Positions 52,227-59,922 of a stretch of DNA of 64,000 nt are shown in pieces (the stretch's first letter is position 1; each line of letters begins with the position of its first letter). Position numbers and translations under genes: made by a program. The DNA is from Parabacteroides sp. PFB2-10 (GTDB lineage: Bacteria; Bacteroidota; Bacteroidia; Bacteroidales; Tannerellaceae): assembly GCF_029893085.1 (NCBI RefSeq), contig NZ_JARXWI010000011.1, positions 20,035 to 84,034 of the forward strand, given 5' to 3'. The notes under the pieces are model-generated. The model ran no database searches and was not told the DNA's origin. It saw nothing but the letters and a program-made list of their open reading frames with translations.

Positions 52227-52977
52227 ATGAATGCCGATTTCATAAATATAACACCTGAAAACATTGCCGACGAGCATCTATGCTGTATTATCCGCAGCAA
52301 AGTAATTCATCCGGGTATAGAAGCAAAGCAACAATGGCTTGCAAACCGACTAACTGAAGGTCATATCTTCAGAAAGTTGAATGCAAAGGCAACAGTTTTC
52401 ATCGAATACGCTCCGCTTGAAACTGCCTGGGGTTCCCATCCTCGGCGAAAACTACATTTATCTTTATTGCTTGTGGGTCTTGGGCGATTACAAAGGGAAA
52501 GGATATGCAAAATCGCTGTTGGAGTATTGCATGGCTGATGCCAAAGCGAAAGGCAAATCAGGCATTTGTATGCTCGGATCAACAAAGCAAAAGGCCTGGC
52601 TTTCCGACCAATCGTTTGCCAAGAGGTTTGGATTTGAAGTGGTTGATACGACTGATAACGGCTATGAATTACTTGCACTCTCTTTCGACGGAACAACGCC
52701 GCAGTTCGCACAAAACGTTAAGACCCAAGAAATAAACAGTGAAGAACTGATTATTTACTATAGTATGCAGTGTCCGTTTGTCTATCAAACCATTGAAGTG
52801 TTAAGGCAGTATTGCGACACGCACGATATTCCCGCCTCTTTAATTCAAGTGGATACACTGCAAAAAGCGAAAGAATTGCCTTGCGTTTTCAACAACTGGG
52901 CGGTGTTTTATAAAGGACAATTCGAGACGGTAAATCTGTTGAGTATTGAGAACTTAAAGAGAATAATCAAAAAGTAA
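52227..52977 (+). pseudogene. GNAT acetyltransferase with YoaP-like C-terminus, frameshifted
   Basis: The first frame gives FINITPENIADEHLCCIIR... to IEYAPLETAW. A second frame continues with VPILGENYIYLYCLWVLGDYKGKGYAKSLLEYC and ends at 52977. Removing one G from the GGGG run at 52429-52432 joins them into about 249 residues. The order is GNAT core (KGKGYAKSLLEYC acetyl-CoA loop), then a YoaP-like domain with a thioredoxin-type start (IIYYSMQCPFVYQTIEVLRQYC). The family is known elsewhere with this architecture. The frameshift may be real or a sequencing error. Last gene of the DJ-1 operon. Confidence 0.8.
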
Positions 52978-53048
52978 TACCAAGTGCATACTTTCTCCTT
53001 CTCTGCCTAGGGCGATCCTAGGGTGTAGCTTGGGTGGACTAAAAGAAG

Positions 53049-53056
53049 TATCTTTG
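53049..53056 (+). promoter_or_regulatory. -7 box, inside a short inverted repeat
   Basis: TATCTTTG 18 bases before the ATG at 53075. AGTAT and ATACT flank its central bases (53048-53063 region). Confidence 0.6.
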
Positions 53057-53074
53057 CATACTAATTAAAGAAGT

Positions 53075-53464
53075 ATGAACATTCTTCATCAAAACAAAAT
53101 AAAGGCTACGATAATAGCTTTGGAAAAGCAGGCTTTAGAGCAATGGAATAACGGTAACCCCGATGGCTTTTTAGAATTGACATCCGAGGACGTTGTGTAT
53201 ATTGACCCTGCCTTCGAACGTAAACTGGAAGGAAAGAAAGCTCTGGAAGATTATTACAACACGGTTAGAGGTAAGATTAAAATCGACCAATACGAAATGA
53301 TAAACCCAACCGTACAGTTATCGGCAGACATTGCAGTCCTCACATACAATTATGCCGTTCAAAGAGATGGCCTAACATTCAAAATGAGTTGTACGGAAGT
53401 CTATCAATTGAATACTTCTAATCAGTGGAAAATCATACATACCCATTGGTCCTTTAATAAATAA
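53075..53464 (+). CDS. SnoaL-like / NTF2-fold protein
   Basis: 129 residues of the DUF4440/SnoaL type. The pattern is ALEKQALEQWNNGNPDGFLELTSEDVVYIDPAFERKLEGKKALEDYYN, then a cone of strands ending KMSCTEVYQLNTSNQWKIIHTHWSF. Such proteins form a pocket for small ligands or act as ketosteroid-isomerase-like enzymes; no specific role can be assigned. It has its own promoter and no partner on the transcript. Confidence 0.8.
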   Translation: MNILHQNKIKATIIALEKQALEQWNNGNPDGFLELTSEDVVYIDPAFERKLEGKKALEDYYNTVRGKIKIDQYEMINPTVQLSADIAVLTYNYAVQRDGLTFKMSCTEVYQLNTSNQWKIIHTHWSFNK

Positions 53465-53515
53465 AGGGACAAACTCTATACGACTAATTTGCCTCCATAG
53501 TTCAACCCCAAATCA

Positions 53516-53647
53516 CTAATAGGGAACGACGCCGTCGCTAATAGGGAGCGATGCCATCACTAATAGGGAGCGACGAGGTTACCAATAGGGAGCGATTAGG
53601 CTGCCAATAGGGAACAAAAAGGATACTAATAAGGAGCGCTGAAAACA
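53516..53647. repeat. Tandem array, six degenerate 22-bp units
   Basis: Units start at 53516, 53538, 53560, 53582, 53604 and 53626, each opening C(T/C)AATAGGGA(G/A)C. The last eight bases vary strongly and the sixth unit is degenerate. It lies in a 570-bp gap without a gene (53465-54036). The sequence is unrelated to the array at 739-826, although the period is the same. Confidence 0.9.
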
Positions 53648-53743
53648 TCGATAAAAGCGCTGCAGTTATAGTCTGATTATCATTTTGATAGCAAACTACC
53701 CTATCCTTGCTTACAGGTAGGGTGATCCTTCGGTATGCCTTCG

Positions 53744-53771
53744 GTGTGGGTAGGGTGTGGGTAGGGTGTGG
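53744..53771. repeat. Short direct repeat, 11-bp unit, 2.5 copies
   Basis: GTGTGGGTAGG twice followed by GTGTGG. It lies downstream of the 22-bp array in the same gene-free gap; GGTAGGGTGATCC just upstream echoes the motif. No function assigned. Confidence 0.75.
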
Positions 53772-54036
53772 ATATAAAATTGCAAGATTATCTATGTGTC
53801 TTAATTTGAATTAGATATAATTTTTTCGAGTTGATTCTAAAATTTATATAATATATCAAAATGATAGTACATTAGTGAAATTACCTCCATTTTGAAAGTT
53901 GACCACTTTAGCTGCTGCGAATGCCTATAATACCTTTGCAGTTAAAAAATAGAGCTGTCAACTAAACCAACCCTTGCCTAATAAACTTAGCAAGAATAGA
54001 ACACGCCATATCCTCCCTTCCGACTACCTTTGCCGA

Positions 54037-54654
54037 TTATGAACATACAATATCCCCATCCATAATATAAGGTATCGCCTCCCTGATCTTATCTACTGGC
54101 CAATCCCACCATTGTAGCTTCAGCAACTCTGCGATAATCTCTTCGTCAAAGCGTTTACGTATCTCTTTTGCCGGTACTCCTCCTACGATGGTATAAGGCG
54201 GAACGTCTTTCGTAACCACCGCCCGTGTCCCGATAATAGCTCCGTCACCGATATGAACCCCGGCCATAATCACCGCCTCATAGCCGATCCAGACATCATT
54301 ACCAATAACGATATCACCTTTATTATCCCAAGCATCCGTCACATTAGCCTTCTCCAATCCCCACTCCTCGTAAAACAAAGGAAAGGTATAATTAGACAAC
54401 GACTTCAAGGTATGATTCGCACTATTGAAGATAAACTTAGCACCACAGGCAATAGAACAAAACTTCCCGATAATCAGCCGATCTTTATTAATCGGATAAT
54501 GATATAACACATTATTCTTCTCGAACAGGGTCGGATCGTCAACAAAATCGTTATAGATGGTGAAGTCACCAACAAGAATGTTAGGGTTGTTGATTACTGT
54601 ATTCAGATAGATGGTCTGAGAGTCGTTTGCTCTCGGATATATTTTTGCATTCAT
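54037..54654 (-). CDS. Vat/CatB-type xenobiotic O-acetyltransferase (left-handed beta-helix)
   Basis: 205 residues from ATG 54654 (54669 possible). Hexapeptide repeats ([55 protein letters not shown]) form the trimeric beta-helix. NSANHTLKS holds the catalytic His, and [10 protein letters not shown] is the family's substrate loop. Relatives acetylate streptogramin A or chloramphenicol; activity on an antibiotic is not shown by sequence alone. Its promoter is nearly identical to that of the acetyltransferase gene at 59405. Confidence 0.88.
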   Translation of the reverse strand: MNAKIYPRANDSQTIYLNTVINNPNILVGDFTIYNDFVDDPTLFEKNNVLYHYPINKDRLIIGKFCSIACGAKFIFNSANHTLKSLSNYTFPLFYEEWGLEKANVTDAWDNKGDIVIGNDVWIGYEAVIMAGVHIGDGAIIGTRAVVTKDVPPYTIVGGVPAKEIRKRFDEEIIAELLKLQWWDWPVDKIREAIPYIMDGDIVCS

Positions 54655-54703
54655 ATACAACGCTGCCACTTCATAAGGTTCGTGAATTGATTCCTCTTTG
54701 GGT

Positions 54704-54745
54704 TTGAACTACAAAAGTAGTGCTTTTAAGGTAGATACAGAAAAA
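54704..54745 (-). promoter_or_regulatory. Promoter of the Vat-type gene; 42-bp block duplicated at 59861
   Basis: The - strand -7 box is TACTTTTG (54712-54719). The 42-bp block matches 59861-59902 at 39 of 42 positions, and both blocks head a - strand acetyltransferase gene. Confidence 0.75.
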
Positions 54746-54746
54746 A

Positions 54747-54791
54747 TGTCTCTTTTTTACAATGAACTGCTTCGGCAAACGTATATCTTTG
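54747..54791 (+). promoter_or_regulatory. Promoter and operator-like motif of the AraC gene
   Basis: TGTCTCTTTTTTACAAT at 54747-54763, then exactly 20 bases, then the -7 box TATCTTTG at 54784-54791. The same arrangement recurs at 56089-56133. Confidence 0.75.
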
Positions 54792-54801
54792 CTGGAATAA
54801 T

Positions 54802-55596
54802 ATGGAAGACTTCCGAATCATACAACCCTCGCCCTTGCTCGCTCCTTACGTCAAGCATTACTGGCTATTGAAAACAGCTTGTGATTCTCCTGCATTGGCA
54901 CGGACGGTTCCTATGGGTATGATGAATCTGATATTCCATCGAGGTAACCGCCTGTTGTCTATTCATGATAATGAACTTCACCCCCGTGCCTTCCTCAGTG
55001 GACAAGAAAAGACTTTTGCTGATCTCGAATACAGTGGACAGGTGAATATGATCTCCGTTGTCTTCCATCCGGTGGGAGTCAAGGCTTTCTTTAATCTGCC
55101 AATGAATAAAATCAATAACCTGCGTGTAACAGCTGGAGATTTGGAAGACAAAGAACTGGCAGCATTGGAACAATCGCTTACAAGCACGGAAAACGACAAA
55201 CTCTGTATCCTATTAATCGAGCAATTCCTCCTAAAACGCCTCAGTCATTTGGCAGAATATAACCTGAAACGGATAGAGACAGCCATTCAACTAATCAATA
55301 CCGGACAGACCGACATTTCATTACTTGCCAACACAGCATGCCTAAGTACCAAACAGTTCCAGCGCATCTTCTCAGAATATGTAGGCTCCAATCCCAAAGA
55401 GTTCTCTCGAACAGTCCGCTTCCAGCGAGCATTACATGTACTTGAAAACCATCCGCAAATCACACTTACCGAGCTGACCTACCAATGTGGCTACTTCGAT
55501 CAATCGCACATGATTAAAGACTTCAAAGTTCTTTCCGGATATACACCGAGTGAGTATTTAGATGCTTGCCCTCCACACTCCGACTACTTCGGATAG
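54802..55596 (+). CDS. AraC family regulator with DUF6597-type N-terminus
   Basis: 264 residues. The N-terminal sensor domain opens FRIIQPSPLLAPYVKHYWLL with MGMMNLIFHRG. The C-terminal AraC domain has ETAIQLINTGQTDISLLANTACLSTKQFQRIF and ITLTELTYQCGYFDQSHMIKDFKVLSGYTPSEYL. The operator-like motif at its own promoter also precedes the VOC gene at 56162, suggesting autoregulation plus control of that gene. Its stop codon lies inside the left inverted repeat of the S23 unit. Confidence 0.88.
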   Translation: MEDFRIIQPSPLLAPYVKHYWLLKTACDSPALARTVPMGMMNLIFHRGNRLLSIHDNELHPRAFLSGQEKTFADLEYSGQVNMISVVFHPVGVKAFFNLPMNKINNLRVTAGDLEDKELAALEQSLTSTENDKLCILLIEQFLLKRLSHLAEYNLKRIETAIQLINTGQTDISLLANTACLSTKQFQRIFSEYVGSNPKEFSRTVRFQRALHVLENHPQITLTELTYQCGYFDQSHMIKDFKVLSGYTPSEYLDACPPHSDYFG

Positions 55597-55628
55597 GAAA
55601 TAGGAGATAGGAGATGGGAGATAGGAGG
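55593..55628. repeat. Left inverted repeat flanking the S23 gene
   Basis: A GGAGATA-type short-period repeat beginning ATAGGAAATAGGAGATAGG. Its reverse complement is at 56034-56073. It starts within the AraC stop codon. Confidence 0.8.
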
Positions 55629-55629
55629 G

Positions 55630-55989
55630 CTAAAATCTATTTTGCCGTGTTCTGATTAATCCGGCAAGCATTAAAGTTAATTGTTTTGCTTTTTCTAATA
55701 ACTCCTTGAAGTGATCGTTAGAGATGTATTGTAATTCTTTAGCAATATACAATTGGGTTCTAAATTCCCCACATGATCCTTTTGCAATGAAAAGATATTG
55801 AATGAACTCTTTATTAGTTTGACGCTCAAACCCTTCGGAAATATTACTTGGAATGGACACGGCTGCTCGTTGTATCTGATCTCTAAATCCATAATCTTTA
55901 CAATCTTTCAGTGATTTGTATATTTGTACACTCAAACGCATACCTTCCTTCCATACTTCTAAATCTTCAAAACTCTTTACTTTTTCCAT
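55630..55989 (-). CDS. Four-helix-bundle protein (23S rRNA intervening-sequence / S23 family)
   Basis: 119 residues from ATG 55989; the longer frame adds 8 basic residues. Family marks are KSFEDLEVWKEGMRLSVQIYKSL, YGFRDQIQRAAVSIPSNISEGFERQTNKEFIQYLFIAKGSCGEFRTQLYIA. These proteins form pentameric bundles; one branch (Avd) assists diversity-generating retroelements, but no reverse transcriptase or variable repeat is present here. The function of solitary copies is unknown. It is flanked on both sides by matching inverted simple repeats, suggesting a small mobile unit. Confidence 0.9.
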   Translation of the reverse strand: MEKVKSFEDLEVWKEGMRLSVQIYKSLKDCKDYGFRDQIQRAAVSIPSNISEGFERQTNKEFIQYLFIAKGSCGEFRTQLYIAKELQYISNDHFKELLEKAKQLTLMLAGLIRTRQNRF

Positions 55990-56033
55990 AGTTTTTTTTC
56001 TACGAATATACAAAAACTTAAAAACAGAAACAA

Positions 56034-56073
56034 CCCCTATCTCCTATTTCCTATCTCCTTTCTCCTATCTCCT
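56034..56073. repeat. Right inverted repeat flanking the S23 gene
   Basis: The reverse complement contains ATAGGAAATAGGAGATAGG, identical to the left copy at 55593. Confidence 0.8.
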
Positions 56074-56088
56074 TCCCCCCCTTCCTCA

Positions 56089-56133
56089 TGTCCCTTTTTT
56101 ACAATCCCCAGCCATCTACAACCTCTACCTTTG
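56089..56133 (+). promoter_or_regulatory. Promoter of the VOC gene, sharing the AraC-gene motif
   Basis: TGTCCCTTTTTTACAAT at 56089-56105, 20 bases, then TACCTTTG at 56126-56133. Sixteen of 17 motif bases and the spacing equal those before the AraC gene. Confidence 0.75.
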
Positions 56134-56161
56134 TATTGTCAAATCAATAAAAGTAAAAACA

Positions 56162-56536
56162 ATGAAAACATTAGTGGCATTTTTCGAGATTCCCGCCGCA
56201 GACTTCGAGCGGGCAGTAAAGTTTTACGAAACAGTATTTAGTGTTAAACTGGCTTCGATGGACTGTGGTCATGAGAAGATGGCTTTCTTCCCGGAAGAGA
56301 ATGGATTATGTCCCGGAGCCATTTCATGGTCGTCGGCATTCAATTTCAAACCTTCTGATCAAGGCGTATTGTTGAGTTTGAATATTGAGTCGATGGAAGC
56401 TGCTATTCAGTCTGTCGAAAAAGGAGGTGGACGAATCCTCATTTCTAAGACAAAGATAGAAGCAGAGAACAGAGGTTATTTCTCAGTCTTCATCGACTCG
56501 GAAGGAAACAGGGTCGGTCTTTATTCCGATAAGTAA
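56162..56536 (+). CDS. VOC family protein
   Basis: 124 residues from ATG 56162; the longer ORF runs through repeats and is not real. The VOC pattern is LVAFFEIPAADFERAVKFYETVFSVKL, MAFFPEENG, VLLSLNIESMEAAIQSVEKGGGRILI and FSVFIDSEGNRVGLYSD. The first metal His is replaced by Phe8 (AFFEIP), so it may be a non-catalytic binder of the PhnB/antibiotic-resistance kind. It is probably controlled by the upstream AraC regulator. Confidence 0.85.
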   Translation: MKTLVAFFEIPAADFERAVKFYETVFSVKLASMDCGHEKMAFFPEENGLCPGAISWSSAFNFKPSDQGVLLSLNIESMEAAIQSVEKGGGRILISKTKIEAENRGYFSVFIDSEGNRVGLYSDK

Positions 56537-56554
56537 GCTCTTTGCACAACAAAA

Positions 56555-56601
56555 GATGCCTATTTTGGACAACCATATCCGAAATAGGCATCGTATCTTT
56601 G
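56555..56601 (+). promoter_or_regulatory. Operator-like inverted repeat and -7 box; leaderless promoter
   Basis: GATGCCTATTTTGGA and TCCGAAATAGGCATC (56555-56592) form an inverted repeat with one mismatch and an 8-base loop. The -7 box TATCTTTG follows at 56594-56601, only four bases before the ATG at 56606. Confidence 0.75.
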
Positions 56602-56605
56602 TGGT

Positions 56606-57736
56606 ATGAATCAAGCTGATAAACAATACTGTCAGAGTTGCGGAATGCCGCTTCGCTTCGATGTGGAGGAATATATGGGGACTAATTCCGATCATTCCCG
56701 TAGCGATGAGTATTGCTATTATTGCCTGAAAGACGGGGATTACACGGTAGATATTCCCATGAGCGAAATGGTGGATATCTGGGTGAAGTATACGGATAAA
56801 TACAACTGGTATTCCCATACGAACTATACACCGCAGGAATTAAGGACTCTACTAAATAAACGGCTCCCGACACTAAAGCGTTGGCGGCAAAAGGAAGAAA
56901 CCGAAAGCCTGCATTATAAGGCAGTTAATCGTATTAAAGTGCATATTGACAAGAACCTTTTCGCTGCTCTTACCCCCGAGCAACTGGCTGCCAGGGCTAA
57001 TCTTTCTTTCTTCCACTTCCGGAAAGTCTTCCGTAATACGACCGGAGAGAATATCGGCACATACATTCAACGTCTGCGATTGGAATACGTTGCTCATCTA
57101 TTGATTGCGACAGATCAGTCTATTAGCGACATACAACAGCAAACCAATTATGAAACGAAGTTCAGTTTGGCAAAGGCATTTAAGAAACATTTCGGCGTTT
57201 CCATGTCAAACTATCGAACGAAATACCAATTAGTAAATGCATCGAAGATATCAGACAATCTTCCCAAGCTTGAAATCCGCCGAATCAATACGCTAAACGC
57301 AATCTGTCTGGATGTGAATGGTGCTTTCAAAAACGCCCATAGCTATCAGGCTATTTGGAAGCAACTGAAACATTACAAAGAAAAGCATTTGGTAAAAACA
57401 AACAGCCACTTTATAAGCATCAGTCAGGACAATCCACAGGTTACATTGCCCGACTTACGCCGCCTATACATTGGCTTTATTACAAATGAATATGCAATGC
57501 CCGAAGGTAAATTCACTTTGCAAGAGATTTCCGGTGGTATGTATGCCGTCTTTACACATAAAGGTAGCTATTCCCAATTACCGAACTTATACAAAACAAT
57601 CCATGAGCAATGGCTCCCTCATAGCCGGTATACCCAGAAACATCCATTGTCTTTTGAGGTATATCTGAATACGCCCGATGAGGTGGCAGAAGAGAATTTA
57701 ATAACAGAAATTTATATACCCATAGATAATAAATAA
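56606..57736 (+). CDS. Zinc ribbon - AraC HTH - GyrI-like effector domain regulator
   Basis: 376 residues in three parts. At 1-90 is a PF12674-type zinc ribbon (YCQSCGMPL, YCYYC) ending in LPTLKRWRQ, like the ribbon fused to the VOC protein at 50592. At 100-205 is an AraC DNA-binding domain (INKIHIDK-type helix, LAARANLSFFHFRKVFRNTTGENIGTYIQRLRLEYVAHLL; IQQQTNYETKFSLAKAFKKHF). At 220-376 is a GyrI-like/BmrR-type effector-binding domain (ISQDNPQVTLPDLRRLYIGF; YAVFTHKGSYSQL; LSFEVYLNTPDE). It probably senses a small molecule and binds the palindrome at its own promoter. The Fpg-like gene follows after 26 bases. Confidence 0.85.
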   Translation: MNQADKQYCQSCGMPLRFDVEEYMGTNSDHSRSDEYCYYCLKDGDYTVDIPMSEMVDIWVKYTDKYNWYSHTNYTPQELRTLLNKRLPTLKRWRQKEETESLHYKAVNRIKVHIDKNLFAALTPEQLAARANLSFFHFRKVFRNTTGENIGTYIQRLRLEYVAHLLIATDQSISDIQQQTNYETKFSLAKAFKKHFGVSMSNYRTKYQLVNASKISDNLPKLEIRRINTLNAICLDVNGAFKNAHSYQAIWKQLKHYKEKHLVKTNSHFISISQDNPQVTLPDLRRLYIGFITNEYAMPEGKFTLQEISGGMYAVFTHKGSYSQLPNLYKTIHEQWLPHSRYTQKHPLSFEVYLNTPDEVAEENLITEIYIPIDNK

Positions 57737-57762
57737 CAAATCACCCGAATAATCATATCATT

Positions 57763-58593
57763 ATGTTAGAACTCCCCGAAGTAATTACCCTCAGCAGACA
57801 GGCGAACGATACCCTGAAAGGCAAAACAATCACGCAGGTATTCAACGCCACTAAGCCGCATAAATTTACCTTCTACAACAGCGATCCGTTGGAATACGGT
57901 AAACTATTGACAGGCAAAACCATATTGTCCTCGCAAGGCTATGGTATGTTTGTCGATTTCCTCTTGTCGGATCAAGTAATGATCAATATCGGCGATGGTG
58001 TAAATGTCCGCTACTATGAGCCAGGCAGTAAAATACCTGCCAACTATCAACTGTTACTGGCGTTTAATGATGAGTCGTTTCTTGTCTTTTCCGTTGCCAT
58101 GTACGGTTTTATCAATGCCTATCCCGATGGCACTATCGACAATAAATACTATACCCTAAGCAAAGAAAGCATCTCCCCGTTGAGCGATGAATACACCCCG
58201 ATGCAGTTCGAGAAGCTTTTCTTGGAGGCAAAGAAAACACTTTCGGCCAAAGCCCTCCTTGCCACCGAACAACGCATCCCCGGTGTCGGCAACGGTGTAA
58301 CGCAAGACATACTGTTCAATGCTCGCATCAACCCAAAACAAAAGGTCTTAGCATTGTCCGATTCCCAGAAAGAAACTCTGTTCAATTCTCTGAAAGACAC
58401 CTTACAGGAAATGACTTTCGAGGGAGGACGAGATACACAGACAGATCTTTACGGCAATAATGGCAATTACCAAACCATCCTGTCGGCTAAGACATGGAAG
58501 AACGGTTGCCCCTGTTGTGGCAATACAATCGTAAAAGAGGCCTACTTAGGCGGATCTGTGTATTACTGTCCCGAATGTCAAAAGATAGATTAA
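57763..58593 (+). CDS. Fpg/Nei-like protein lacking the N-terminal proline nucleophile
   Basis: 276 residues with the formamidopyrimidine-glycosylase fold: N-terminal LELPEV, an H2TH region (ALLATEQRIPGVGNGVTQDILFNARI), an intact C-terminal zinc finger (CPCCGNT...YCPECQ) and QTDLYGNNGNYQ. True Fpg/Nei enzymes start M-P-E-L-P-E and use Pro2 as nucleophile; here residue 2 is Leu (MLELPEV), while Glu3 is kept. Base excision by the normal route is therefore doubtful. It is operonic with the zinc-ribbon regulator, unlike housekeeping fpg. Confidence 0.85.
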   Translation: MLELPEVITLSRQANDTLKGKTITQVFNATKPHKFTFYNSDPLEYGKLLTGKTILSSQGYGMFVDFLLSDQVMINIGDGVNVRYYEPGSKIPANYQLLLAFNDESFLVFSVAMYGFINAYPDGTIDNKYYTLSKESISPLSDEYTPMQFEKLFLEAKKTLSAKALLATEQRIPGVGNGVTQDILFNARINPKQKVLALSDSQKETLFNSLKDTLQEMTFEGGRDTQTDLYGNNGNYQTILSAKTWKNGCPCCGNTIVKEAYLGGSVYYCPECQKID

Positions 58594-58603
58594 ACAGATA
58601 AAG

Positions 58604-58637
58604 CATTAAAGTAGTATCTTTGTATACCACTTTAATG
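58604..58637 (+). promoter_or_regulatory. Palindrome centred on the -7 box
   Basis: CATTAAAGTAGTAT and ATACCACTTTAATG are inverted (one mismatch) around CTTTGT. The -7 box TATCTTTG (58615-58622) lies within the palindrome, so a protein bound there would block RNA polymerase. Confidence 0.75.
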
Positions 58638-58641
58638 TACT

Positions 58642-59391
58642 ATGCCTAAAAACGCTATCGAACCCAAATCGAAGATGTGGAACCTGTGGCATGGCTGTCA
58701 TAAGCTAAGCGCAGGTTGTCAGCATTGCTACGTTTACCGGGGCGATGCCAAACGGGGTGTTGATAGTAATATCGTTACCAAAACCAAGAACTTCGACCTA
58801 CCCATCCAAAAGAAGCGGAACGGTGAGTACAAAATCCCATCCGGTTCGTTGGTCTATACCTGTTTCACTTCCGATTTCTTTGTGGAAGATGCCGATGAAT
58901 GGCGTACGGAAGCATGGGAGATGATACGTCTGCGTAGTGATTTACGGTTTATAATGATTACCAAACGTATCGACCGTCTGATGCAATCCTTGCCCGATGA
59001 TTGGGGTGATGGATACGAGAACGTAACCATCTGCTGTACTGTTGAGAATCAGGACCGTGCTGATTACCGTCTACCCATCTATAAAGAGACTCCTATAAAA
59101 CACAAAATCATCATCTGCGAACCGCTTCTGGAGCGAATAGACCTCACGCCATACGATATCGGTTCATGGGCGGAACAGATTGTTATTGGAGGAGAATCTG
59201 GCTACAATGCCCGCCCCTGCAATTTCGATTGGATTGTAGAGTTACACAACTTATGTGTAGAGCAAAACGTCTCTTTCTGGTTCAAGCAAACAGGAGCCAA
59301 ATTCATTAAAGACAACAAACTATACAATGTCAATCGCCGGCTGCAACATTCACAGGCCCGCAAGGCAGGAATTAACTATAACGCACTCTAA
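58642..59391 (+). CDS. DUF5131 / phage Gp37-Gp68 family protein
   Basis: 249 residues. The Cys-rich opening WNLWHGCHKLSAGCQHCYVYRG resembles a radical-SAM-like cluster site. GSLVYTCFTSDFFVEDADEWR, IMITKRIDRL, CCTVENQ, ICEPLLERIDL and VIGGESG are the conserved family blocks. The biochemical role is unknown; family members are common in phages and gut bacteria. Its palindromic promoter suggests tight control. Confidence 0.85.
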   Translation: MPKNAIEPKSKMWNLWHGCHKLSAGCQHCYVYRGDAKRGVDSNIVTKTKNFDLPIQKKRNGEYKIPSGSLVYTCFTSDFFVEDADEWRTEAWEMIRLRSDLRFIMITKRIDRLMQSLPDDWGDGYENVTICCTVENQDRADYRLPIYKETPIKHKIIICEPLLERIDLTPYDIGSWAEQIVIGGESGYNARPCNFDWIVELHNLCVEQNVSFWFKQTGAKFIKDNKLYNVNRRLQHSQARKAGINYNAL

Positions 59392-59404
59392 AAACCGGAT
59401 CAGT

Positions 59405-59851
59405 TTAATTCAACTCCTTCCTTAAGTAAACCATATCAACCAACTGAACTCCCTCTTCGAACATCAGATGGTCGTAATTGTCTGTGAAAAAGTTCTTAAT
59501 GCGATGAGACAATTCGAACCCGCATTGTTGATAGAATGAAAGGGCCGAAGGAGTTTCTCCCGTACCGACAAGCATTGTTCTATACCTGTTTTTATAGTGC
59601 TTTGAGATATGCGAGATAAGTATTTTCCCATATCCTTGTCTATGGAACTGTGAATAAACAGCTATGTTTTTTAACTCGCAAACCTCATTATCTATATGAG
59701 CTACAACACATACTGCTTTCAGATCCTCATCATACAAAGCAAACAGATCACCCGCCTCCAGGTAGCGGTCGATCATACTTTCCTGTTCATCGGCCAAAAG
59801 CAACAGATCCAGGTATTGCTTTTTGTTTTCTGTTATTTGTTTAATTGTCAT
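59405..59851 (-). CDS. GNAT family N-acetyltransferase
   Basis: 148 residues with the GNAT core: [44 protein letters not shown] (acetyl-CoA loop QGYGK) and [16 protein letters not shown]. The acceptor is unknown. The promoter block at 59861-59902 is a near copy of the one before the Vat-type gene, so the two may respond to the same signal. Confidence 0.88.
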   Translation of the reverse strand: MTIKQITENKKQYLDLLLLADEQESMIDRYLEAGDLFALYDEDLKAVCVVAHIDNEVCELKNIAVYSQFHRQGYGKILISHISKHYKNRYRTMLVGTGETPSALSFYQQCGFELSHRIKNFFTDNYDHLMFEEGVQLVDMVYLRKELN

Positions 59852-59860
59852 TGCTATCAG

Positions 59861-59902
59861 TTGAATTACAAAAGTAGTGCATTTAAGGTAGATATAGAAA
59901 AA
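59861..59902 (-). promoter_or_regulatory. Promoter of the GNAT gene; copy of the 42-bp block at 54704
   Basis: 39 of 42 bases match. The - strand -7 box TACTTTTG (59869-59876) is 17 bases before the ATG. Confidence 0.75.
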
Positions 59903-59907
59903 TATCG

Positions 59908-59915
59908 TATCTTTG
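59908..59915 (+). promoter_or_regulatory. -7 box of the methyltransferase operon
   Basis: TATCTTTG on the + strand, followed by a leader of about 190 nt before the ATG at 60110. Confidence 0.65.
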
Positions 59916-59922
59916 CCACCCT

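Noticed and set aside
55630..55989. S23 gene as the Avd part of a diversity-generating retroelement
   Set aside because: No reverse transcriptase, template repeat or variable repeat is nearby.
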